From positions 50,742,734 to 50,806,733 of the forward strand of contig OX365946.1 in NCBI GenBank assembly GCA_947247005.1: a stretch of 64,000 bases of DNA, in the 5' to 3' direction. Positions 36,582-46,800 of this stretch are shown here, in pieces. The position numbers and the translations under genes are program-made. The stretch is from Spisula solida. Taxonomy: Eukaryota > Mollusca > Bivalvia > Venerida > Mactridae. Numbering within the stretch: the stretch's first letter is position 1; every line of letters starts with the position of its first letter. The notes under the pieces are model-generated. The model saw nothing but the letters and a program-made list of their open reading frames with translations. It did no database searches and had not been told where the DNA came from.

Positions 36582-39500
36582 ATGAACACAATCATAGTTC
36601 TAGTATTCTGTGTAGCCGCTATATCGGCGCATCCCGGCTACAGGGACTTGATGCCTAACGGATATAGTGTACCTAATCCATGTGGTGGAGGCACGTGGGA
36701 AGCTGTGGGACATTTTGACCCTCTGCATCACACACACGATAAAAATACTTTTGGATTGGTAAGTCTGTGGCATTTATGACATATTTCTTTCATATTCATG
36801 TTCGAGTAACGGGATGCTCCATTACCGATCATCTCTTTATAATCTGATATACGCCTTGTCATTGTTTCACTTTTGTCGCCACTAAACAGCAAATACACGA
36901 CACAATATCATGTATTGGCGAAAATAATTTTTTTTAGTGTTATATGGTAGCCATTTTGTCGTATTTTCACATTGTTGCGGCGAAAATATGACGAGGCGTA
37001 AATCAGCCACCGTACTTTATCATACTAGATCACGGATTCAATTGAATAATTTGCTGGGTAGCTGTTGAACAGATTATATACATGTATAATTAAACACGGA
37101 CGTTACGCTCGATGTTGGCGTACATTAGCGTAACCAATTCCGACGTTGTTGACGTTTTTAACGATTTTTGACGCTTCAAGACTTATTTGGGTGTTTCGAA
37201 TACAATTTTTCTTATATTATGCCGTAAACCCCATATTTTTATTCGTCACATATTTCGCGATTGGTTTAAAAAATGTTGTTGTAAAATTAAAATGGTTTTG
37301 AGCAACCCGCTTGATTGATAAGTGCATTTTTACGCAATATGTATGGCAGTTTTTAGATCGGCCATATGGCGAGGCGGAGGGGTAACTAAGGCGTTACAGT
37401 CGTACATTTTAATTAAACATACAATAGAATATACCAATAATACGCTGCGTATCGTTCCATACAAGTAGATGATTTACATTTTGCCGAGACATTAAAATAC
37501 GTGTACAAAAATGAGAAAGTAACTTAGAAAATACTACGAAAACCACGTCCCGACAAGTGGCGCTTTTAATAACGCTAAACTTACTATTTCAAACTAAAAC
37601 ACCATAATTACATAAACCCCACAGCTCATACTTCATTCATACAAAATTTCATTTAAATCTGCTGTACATCGACTCTTTTGCTAAAACGGTTACGTTTCTA
37701 CCGAACACGTAGACGTTGACGTTACGTTAATTTCAAGGGTGTGACATTATGGCTAGATTTGCCAAAATTCATAAATAAAATTAAAGCTATGTTGAATGTA
37801 AGACTTATGCATATCAAAATACAGACAATTATATGTACTTTTTGATTGTAGTCGCTGTCGTTTTAATAAATGCATACTTCTTTAAATACTTTGAGGCATA
37901 GCAACATCACAATTTTAATTTGTGCACTTTTTGATGCCTGTGACATCGTGGCTAGAAAAAAGTATACCTATATTAAAAGCCTAATTCAAAGTCATAATCG
38001 TACAAATTATACCTAATTCAAAAGTAGGATGCATGCACTTTTTGTCAAAATAAAGATTATAGAAAGTCGACTTAAATTATAGAAAATACTGAAGTTTTAA
38101 CAAATCTTGTCGCGGAAAGAAATTAAATCTTACGTTTTCAGTTGAATATGTTTTTCGCTCACGGTTTGTTACTGGAAGTTTTGAACGGCACATAAATGAA
38201 ACAACGCGAAATGGAGTTGCCATCACGTCACCGCATCTACTTTTTGGGCGGATAAAGATACTTATATGAATTTGCCGAGCTGCTAAACATTGCGCATTGG
38301 TCAATTATGTTACATCTTACATGACGTTTTTGTGACGTTCTCCGTCATTCTATGTTTAATTTAATATATACTAATAATTAAACGTACATGCGGATCACAT
38401 TACTAGTATGGCGATTCTTTTATCTTGCTTGTGATATCAAAATATAAACAACCGTATTTCTAAAACGATTTTTATGCAATATTGAAGTGTAAAAATGTTA
38501 TAAATTGCCAATGTACGCCAACAATGAGCGTAACGTCACTCGTGACGTTGTGTCGAGTTTTGTATGTTCGCTTTACGAAAAAAGCGAAAATACGACATGG
38601 CGTAAATCAGGCACCATCATAACTTTATTATACTAGATCACGGATCCATGCAACTGAATATTGCTGGGTATAAATGTCAAACAGATTAAGGTTTGCTTAT
38701 TAGGTTGAGTTTATTTTGGCTGCATCAGTAGGTGTTTAAGATAGAGAACGAAAATGCGAGGTTGTCCAAATAGGACAGCCAAGTGTTATAAGTATCGCTA
38801 TCTATTTTGTAGCATAGCCAATCATATTGTCTATAAGGTGCGGGTTTTTTTTAAATAATGTATAATAAAAAATTTCCAATACTGACCCGGTCTATTGATT
38901 TTACATATAAAGATCAAGCCCAATTCAACAAATGAAATTAAATATTCGAGATAATTATGTGTAAGAATGGAATGCCATATTATAAATCGATTTGCACGTG
39001 AATCATTAGTCAGGCTGTATCTAGTGATTAGATGGTTTAGTGACGTGGCATCATCAACAACAAAATATGTTAGCAACGAAGCTTAATCAGTCCATTGACC
39101 GTTCTGTCAAACTACACCGGTCAATCAATGTGTGTTGTCTACTGTAGGATTTTGCAGCAGCGGGTCACCGATGGACTGTTGCCCTGTGTAACATGGACAG
39201 TGATCGTGATGGTAAGACGAACGGTGAAGAATTAGGAGATCCAAACTGCACATGGACAACAGGAGGCACACCAGCACAATCTGCCAGTGGCCACCCAGGT
39301 AATACACGTATAAATTATAGTCGTTACTGGTATGCTCTCATTAATAATTCCGGTTAAGCAACAGATTCGTTCACCAAAACGTAATGTTGCTCAACGACCG
39401 TATACTTATAGTACAAATGTTCACAACATTTGATCAGGCACTAATGAATTCGTCTTCGCGTGTTTCGGTTATTGTAATGAAAGACTGGTTAAAATAACAA

Positions 39501-40253
39501 ATCTGATTGGACAAAGGATGATCTCGCATATGCACGGTCACCATGTAAAATGTTACACGCTATTCTTACTTATCAGCACTTACGTAGATACGTTTTTTTA
39601 CAACTTGAACTTCATCTGATGAATTTGAAAGGTTAAACGGTAGCCATGTGTATAACTTATCAAATACCAGTCCATATCACAGTATTTATCGATAAAACAC
39701 ATCCTTTGATTAAACTGTGTCATTGCCATTGACCAATATGGCTGGGGGGGACGAAATATCCACGCAAACAAACAAACAAACAAACAAACAAACACGACCA
39801 TTTAATGTCACCAAACTAAACTCAAAGAAAATATGATATGTATGTGATTAATCAATTGTCACTATATTTCGATACACATACAGAAAGTACATGAACAATG
39901 TATATTCGTTTTATCATTGTTATTCACTTGTACACAAACATAACTGCATGTATCATAAAATTATGTTTTTATTTTTTTTAAACATCTAATTTGAGAAAAA
40001 TGCAATTGAAACCAATGCCTTATTCTCTACGCTACTACGCTACATATAATATGGATTGAATAAGACAATTATAAGAGAAATTACATGGTTTATGTACATA
40101 ATGTTATGTAAACAAGTGACTGACCTGAATAATCGATTTATAATATACTTTAATATTTATCCTCTTGTTTCAGGAATCTGTAACCCAGTCGGAAGCTGTG
40201 CTGGTCAGTCATATTCATGCGGTTGCCATGGTCATAACTGTGTTGGCAAATAA
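36582..40253 (+). CDS. Temptin-like secreted protein, complete, 3 exons
   Basis: Exons 36582-36758, 39148-39298 and 40174-40253 (TAA) join in frame to give 135 residues. Residues 1-16 (MNTIIVLVFCVAAISA) are a signal peptide. The mature part has the temptin signature YRDLMPNGYSVPNPC, then GHFDP, DFAAAGHRWTVALC and DSDRDGKTNGEELGDPNC, an EF-hand-like acidic loop. It ends in a Cys-rich tail (GSCAGQSYSCGCHGHNCVGK); the mature chain has eight Cys. Temptin was described in Aplysia as a component of the water-borne attraction pheromone; family members occur widely in molluscs and other invertebrates, so a pheromone role here is only inference. The start is fixed by the signal peptide and the TATA box 38 bases upstream. 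AATAAA follows at 40306. The first intron (2.4 kb) holds an inverted-repeat element. Confidence 0.88.
37101..38535. mobile_element. 1.4-kb inverted-repeat element in temptin-like intron 1
   Basis: Left CGTTACGCTCGATGTTGGCG with 'tacatt' pairs with the right end, the inverse of CGTTACGCTCATTGTTGGCG with 'tacatt'. Outside it, a block of about 100 bp with 'gcgtaaatcag', 'atactagatcacggat' and 'ttgctgggta' occurs in direct orientation on both sides (about 36970-37075 and 38590-38690). No transposase is recognisable. Confidence 0.65.
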
Positions 40254-40305
40254 ACAGATACACTTCTATTGTATTGCCATTCATATGACATTATTATATT
40301 TCCAT

Positions 40306-40311
40306 AATAAA
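40306..40311 (+). promoter_or_regulatory. Poly(A) signal, temptin-like gene
   Basis: AATAAA lies 52 bases after the stop codon, followed by a T-rich stretch near 40328-40345. Confidence 0.65.
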
Positions 40312-40881
40312 TCTAGAAATACGTACAGTTTTTGTTTCATTTGTCATGATATTACGTAAGTTTTGTTTCCATTTTTTGGGAAATGCTTGTTTTAATTACA
40401 ACTTAAACTACACTAGATCGTATTTGATCGATATGTCACCAATCAGCTAATATTTGGCTTTCGGTGTTTGTAGGCTTGTATTGTCTATGTCATTTGACAA
40501 TTTGAAAAGAACAATGAAACAATGAGTAATTCGAGTACTCATTAATGTTGATATTGTGAATAAAATCATTCTTAGACAGGATTTACATTTACACAGTTTA
40601 TAAACAATAGTTGCAATTTTGAAACACTGTGCCACACACTCATATCCCCGAGTATGAAAACTTTTAAATAATTTACAAAAGTGTATGTACACATCTACCA
40701 TAAAACTGGACCTCTCAGAAAAAGGACTTTCGGTCCGGTGCGGACAGTGTCCGGTTTTGAGGGAGTATACGGTACTACGGATGGTGCCTCTGTAGTTGTC
40801 TCTGTGTGTGTGGCTACCCACTGCCGCCGTTTCTGTATGGCTTGAATTGTCTGTATATTTAATTATTACACAGTTATTTAC

Positions 40882-41045
40882 GACTATCTGCGTCGGTCCA
40901 ACTGCCTCGGGGATGTACCTCCGGTGGAAATCACGAGATTCTCCGATGTCTTAGGGAAGCTAAGACTATCTGCGTCGGTCCAACTGCCTCGGGGATGTAC
41001 CTCCGGTGGAAATCACGAGGTTCTCTGATGTCTTAGGGAAGCTAT
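40882..41045. repeat. Two-copy tandem duplication, 82-bp unit
   Basis: The unit GACTATCTGCGTCGGTCCAA... to 'gtcttagggaagct' occurs twice in a row with two or three differences, so it is recent. Confidence 0.85.
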
Positions 41046-41726
41046 CCGATGTCTCGGGGAGGTTCGGGGAGTCTTGAGTCATCTTGTGACACTGTGAGTA
41101 CTTTGTCTGACATTAGCGCGGTGGATCCAACTAAACTAAAATATGGCAAAATCTGTCAGCTGCCTTTGTTCACAGGTTTTCTCTAACATATGGTATAGCT
41201 GAAACTATACGGAGGACAATCAGCTTTTTTGTAACGCAAACTACGTCTTTCAGCTTTTTGACAGCTGTGACTTGGACTTTCAACTTTTTGACAGCTGAAA
41301 CGTCGGGGGAAAACATTGATAGGTGCATTCGTCCTTTACGCTATATTTATGCCCGTCTTATTTTAAGTGAGCAAAACCGATTACAAAAATGTTCTGCAAA
41401 TATTCAAATATCATGTAATCTGCTGGTAAATGTAGAAAATTGCATGTGATGCATTTGGTATGCATTTGGTATTCATTGGCATAATATCGTCTTTTCCCAT
41501 GTAACTGATAAGTCCTGTTGGCAGGGACCAAAGTGGCAAGAATAACATTGAATTTTTTGTCCAATTTCTATTATCCAGTTGTGTAAGACCCAAAATGCTA
41601 AAGAACGGACCGTATTCTGTAACAACACAGGGGCTTGAATACACAACAAACACTTAAGCGAGATTGGGCTTATCAGATGTTGTGTTTCTTACAATTTTAT
41701 CAGTCCATCCGATTCAATTTGCATAA

Positions 41727-41833
41727 CAGTATAAACTCCCCAGAGCGGCCTCTGTAGGGCAACAACACACCTCTCTATAACAACACCTTCAAAATTTCCC
41801 TGAGCCTATATTTGCTCTACAGAGGTTGCACTG
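41727..41833. repeat. MITE related to 12675-12851
   Basis: Starts CAGTATAAACTCCCCAG and ends CTACAGAGGTTGCACTG. The internal 'cctctctataacaacaccttcaaaa' matches the copy at 58906-59081. Confidence 0.6.
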
Positions 41834-42904
41834 CTTATTCCTGAATGTCAAGTGTGTGTAATATCCACTGTACCAACCGGAGGGGCATACCATTTTGTAA
41901 AATATGGTCTTGTTTGACCAAAGCTTTGACCTTTGAGATATGTATATGGTATGAGATACGAACACACTGATTCAGTGTGATTAGTCAAATCTCAACCTAC
42001 GACTATTTAGCCTTGACCTGATGCCTCACAATCTCATCAGTGAGTAGCCGCCTTATCAGAACATGATTTAAATCTCACGAATGTCCTGCACTCAATTGTG
42101 TCAATTAATGCCCGATGCACTGGTTACTTTATCGGCTGACACTTGGGCATCGAATAATCGTGAGATGGACTGAATAACAGGTTAGAGGTCAGATATCTTC
42201 GAGAGAAACTCAACGACATGTGGTACGAGGGTCTGTCAAAAATAACTGAGACTAGCCAAAATAATACTCATGAAATTAAGCGTTCGTATGCATTTCATAT
42301 AGGATCGTGAAATATCATATCTCATTGATAGTATGCCGAATTCTAATCCAGATTATAGCACTTTGAATCTTGTTGCCAGACAATCAAATAAGACACTGCG
42401 AGAATATGCGTTTACGCTGCATAAACGTTTGCGTTGCTGTGGAAACGTGAAGTAATACTTGTATCTGGCATTTCAATTTTAGCACAACTATTCTTTATAT
42501 ATACGTGCATGTACAATTGTGTACGTACATCAACTTCAACCTCTCTGCCACGGTCGCGAACGCATACTCACTGGGTGATATTCTTTATAGTAGCTTGACA
42601 ACTGTATTTCAAAGCCTATAGCCCACAGGTAGGCCTAACTGTAACATTGGTAAAGAGTAGAAATAATTATAAAACAGTCATAAAATTTATGTTATCTTAG
42701 AAAGGTGCATTTGTACTAAAGTGGTCAGATTTGCAAGGTATCAAAAACAAGAATTGGCTTTCGATATCTACATATGTACAAATGCACAAGTAATAACATT
42801 CATAGACAACATTGTTAGAACTACCTCCATGCAAAATCCCATCGAAATTGATCAATTATTTAAAAAGTTATACCATGAAATGTATATCACGGTATCCAGT
42901 CAAT

Positions 42905-43083
42905 CACTGAGGTGCATTCTATCACAGGAATTTGAAGTTCTTTCAATAAAATGTCAGAAAAGTCGGCCCATCACACATCACTCTACATATAATATATGTA
43001 GAGTCATGTGTGATGGGCCGACTTTTATGAGATTTTATTGAAAGAACTTCAAATTCCTGTGGTTCAATAGAATTGACAGTGCT
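42905..43083. repeat. Long hairpin with arms of about 70 bp
   Basis: The left arm includes CACAGGAATTTGAAGTTCTT, 'tcaataaaat' and AAAGTCGGCCCATCACACAT; the right arm is its near-perfect inverse; the centre is 'ctacatataatatatgtag'. There is almost no loop. A MITE or foldback element is most likely. Confidence 0.8.
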
Positions 43084-43766
43084 ATTCTAAACCATTCTCG
43101 TTCACCAGAGTATTCTTCATCCGAACTTGACTAACCACTGATGTATGAGGATGTTCTAAACAAGAAAAAAGAAAATATTTCACGCCCTGTGGGGTTTATT
43201 TTATTATTTATGGACGGATTTTTAAAATATTTTGTATTAAATTAAAGACAAAACTCTCTAGTTTCTGATTGTGTCAATATATTTAAGACAACACCAGTAT
43301 TAATGAAATGTTTATTAAAACAAAATGCACCACAGTGACGGTGTTATTTTAAGCTAGAGAGGCATTTACGATTTTTTTCTATTTGTCCAAAATACGTTTC
43401 ATAGTATGTTTCGGTCTGATTATACAATGTTGATGACAAAAATATACACAGGTGCGTAGCTGGTGGTGGGGCGGTGTCCAGACCCCAAGTATCTGTGTAA
43501 TAAAAATGCGAAACTTAACTTCAGTTTAGTTTTTTCTCCAAATGTTAAAATATCTTGAAAAAAATATATTTGAAAAAAAAACTAGCCGAGCAAAACTATT
43601 ATAATGTTTTACAAATATCATCATGAATACGTCCTTTATAAAAGTTAAACGTTAAATTCCCTTTGTGCAACTAGATAAAGCCCCCATACCATGGAATTAG
43701 ACATCTGGTCAATATAAACCGGACTAGTACGGGTAACTGGAATATAGTCTATCAAATATTGTGAAG

Positions 43767-43801
43767 TCATGTGATTATCATGTGACCATAACGATTATAA
43801 A
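43767..43801 (+). promoter_or_regulatory. Paired M-box E-boxes and TATA-like box upstream of receptor gene
   Basis: TCATGTGA occurs at 43767-43774 and 43778-43785, 11 bp apart, about one helical turn. A TATA-like ATTATAAATG follows at about 43795-43804, and the receptor ATG is at 43835. TCATGTGA is the M-box form of the E-box bound by MITF/TFE-type factors, which control lysosomal genes. Binding here is inference. Confidence 0.5.
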
Positions 43802-43830
43802 TGGCTGACTGTACAACAGGAAGAAATTAA
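43801..43830 (+). other. Possible 9-codon upstream open frame
   Basis: ATG at 43801 opens nine codons and stops with TAA four bases before the receptor ATG. It is out of frame with the receptor. If transcription starts about 25-30 bases after the TATA-like box this ATG is not transcribed, so it matters only for longer transcripts. Confidence 0.3.
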
Positions 43831-43834
43831 CAAC

Positions 43835-46800
43835 ATGACGATTAATGGAACAAAATGCATTTCTTTGTTCATTGTTTCAGTTTTAATTTTACTGTTGGTG
43901 AATAGGGGATGCAGTTTTGAGTGCAAGCATGACGATTTTGATCTGAATAGATTAAAAGGGTAAATAATTCTTCTGAAAAAGAGTTTTGTAAATTTATTTT
44001 ATCAGTTTATATACAAGAAAACGTGATGTTGAGTCATTTCTGTTAACATAATTCTTATTTTCAGTCTTGAAGATCTACTGTCATTCAACAATATAAAATT
44101 TGTCAATTTTTATTTTATTTTTGGAAGTGGCTTAGAGACCTGTCTGGTTACCGGACCTCTAGTCTGGACCACAGGCCCTCGATGCGATTTTATGGTCCGG
44201 AAAATAAATATTACTCTATCTACGGCCCTCGATGCGATTTTATGGTCCGGAAAATAAATATTACTCTATCTACATATAGAGTAATATTTATTTTCCGGAC
44301 CATATATAGATAGAGTAATATTTATTTTCCGGACCATAAAATCGCATCGAGGGCCTGTGGTCTGGACAATGCTCGTAGGACTGTCTTGAGGTCCGGTAAT
44401 TGATTACATACATATGGACCATGTAGTCGCTCATTACACAATTTGCACACGTGATCGGTAATTTGTTTACCTCTCGCGGCGTGTAACTTGGTCAGTGCAT
44501 AATATGCTGAAATAAACAGTTTTAGACGACGTGATTAACTATTAACACGACGTGTACGTGAATTTCCTTTCTTATACTGATTGATATTTCATTTACAATT
44601 ATTAATAACGACTTTGATTTTAAAAAATCTAGTTTTACTGTGTCATACTGTCGAGCTGATCCCATAGACAGTCGCTAATTTACCAACGCCCGCGGCAATC
44701 GGCTATAGTTACCTGATGAGCGATAATTATTATAATCCACGAAGGTGCGAAAAATAGAAAACAACATCGTATGGATTTATGTAAACACATGTGAATATGC
44801 CGTTGTAAAATCACACCTGTCGCTTCTCAGAGGTAAACCATACACAAGGTAAACAATTTTAACGGCCGTTTGCCGCTCTGCGGAGGTGTCGTTCTACGGA
44901 GGTTAAAATAAGAGTGAAAACGAACGGGGGGAAATAAAAGTGCCGCTTCTCGGAGGTTGTCGCTTCTCAGAGGTGCCGTTTCGGGAGGTTATACTGTACA
45001 TATGAAATAAGCGGATTTAGCTCAGTGGTAACGCACTGGGCTGTCAATCCAGAGGTCGTGGGTTCAATCCCTGGCATCGGAACTTGACATTTCTGAAATA
45101 TTTATAATATTTCCCGGCTATATCTGGCCGTAAGGTCTGCAAAGTATCTGGAAGTGCCAGGAAGCTGTGTATCGGTGCTATACACCGGGCATATTAAAGA
45201 ACCAGGCTGTCTATTCGAAATAAGAGCTAGGCGCACCTCTGCAGCGCCGGACATGCCTGTATCTAATGTCTCTCTCTCCCTTCAGGGCTTTCTCTCAGTC
45301 TGATCCTCTGGTCAGATCATGCTGTATCTGCACTGGTAGAGGATGCTCCTGCGCCCTTGTGGCTGCAACATGGGTGAAGTGCCTTTGAACGTGCGTTCGC
45401 ATGAAAAGGGCGCTATATAAATCTGGTATATTTAAATAAATTACCTGACCTCTAGACAGTCCTACAAGCATTGCCTAGAGGTTCGGTTACCTTTAGTCTG
45501 GAGATCTGGTAATCAAACCTCTAGCCACTTCCTTTGTTTTTTTGTGATCACTCTTCGTCCGTCCGTCCGTCAACATTTGGCTTGTGTAGACACTAGAGGT
45601 CACAATTTTAGCCTAATCCTTATGAAACTTGGTCACAATGATCATCTCAACAAAATCTATGCCAAGTTCGATATTGGGTCATCTGGGGTCAAAAACTAGG
45701 TCACTAGGTCAAATTATAGAAAAACCTTGTGTAGTCACTAGAGGTCACAATTTTCACTTAATATTTATGAAACTTGGTCACAATGATCATCCTAACAAAA
45801 TCTATGTCAAGTTCGATATTGGGTCATCCGAGGTCAAAAACTAGGTCACAAGGTCAAATCATAGAAAAACCTTGTGTAGTCACTAGAGGTCAAACTTTTG
45901 AATTAATCTTTATGAAACTTGGTCACAATGATCATCTCAACAAAATCTATGTCAAGTTCGATATTGGGTCATCCGGGGTAAAAAACTAGGTCACAAGGTC
46001 AAATCATAGAAAAACCTTGTGTAGTCACTAGAGGTCACAATTTTGGCCTAATCCTTATGAAACTTGGTCACAATGATCATCTCAACAAAATGTAGGTCAA
46101 GTTCGATATTGGGTCATCTGGGGTCAAAAACTAGGTCACAAGGTCAAATCATAGAAAAACCTTGCATAGTCACTAGAGGTCACAGTTTTGACCTGATCAT
46201 TACGAAACTTGTTTACAATGATCATAACAACAAAATCTAGGTCAAGTTCGATATTGGGTCATCTGAGGTCAAAAACTAGGTCACATTGTCAAATCATAGA
46301 AAAACCTTGCATAGTCACTAGAGGTCACAGTTTTGGTCTAATCTTTATGAAACTCGGTCACAATGATCATCTCCACAAAATCTAGATCAAGTTCGATATT
46401 GGGTCATCTGGGGTAAAAATGTAGGTCATTAGGTCAATCATATAAAAACCTTGTGTAGTCACTAGAGGTCACAATATTGGCCTAATCTGTATAAAACTTG
46501 GTCACAATGACCATCTCAACAAAATCTAGGTCAAGTTCGACAGGTGAGCGACCTAGGGCCCTTTGGGCCCTCTTTGTTTTGTAATATTTTGTATAGTGAT
46601 TTTGTCGTATCAAATATACTATAAACAGTTGAGTTAATACATATTGCACTAGGTCTTTCATAGTGCCGTTCACAAAGGCTGAACACTTTAAAAGTTATTT
46701 CTTTGTAAAGTGACTTGTAAACTGGAACCATCTTGAAGAAGAATTTGTGCATGCAGACTCAGTTGATGGTTTTAAAAACTTAAGACGGCCCTCCTGCGCA

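Larger units (their letters stand above)
40312..43766. other. Intergenic DNA between temptin-like and receptor genes
   Basis: No gene seen. It holds a two-copy tandem duplication (40882-41045), a MITE (41727-41833) and a hairpin (42905-43083). The longest open frame, 124 codons at 40447-40821 on the minus strand, resembles no family I know. Confidence 0.4.
44123..45532. mobile_element. Inverted-repeat element in receptor intron 1, with nested SINE
   Basis: The left end GGAAGTGGCTTAGAG and the right end CTCTAGCCACTTCC are inverted; sub-terminal parts ('aggactgtct-gaggtc-ggtaa') also match in inverse. A long palindrome (44163-44369) and a SINE (45011-45436) lie inside. Near 44880-45000 sit repeated 'cgcttctcggaggt' motifs ending 'atactgta', probably the end of a further nested MITE. 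Confidence 0.6.

Noticed and set aside
40447..40821. 124-codon minus-strand open frame
   Set aside because: No recognisable domain, AT-driven composition, and overlap with the temptin 3' flank and repeat-like sequence. Treated as chance.
44064..44200. A possible exon after 'ttttcag' at about 44064 in receptor intron 1
   Set aside because: The sequence runs into the inverted-repeat element. Exon 1 joins exon 2 at 48240 with matching phase and an unbroken domain 1.
45629..45989. 71-codon frames in the 145-bp repeat
   Set aside because: They repeat with the array period, vary by array drift and lack any domain.
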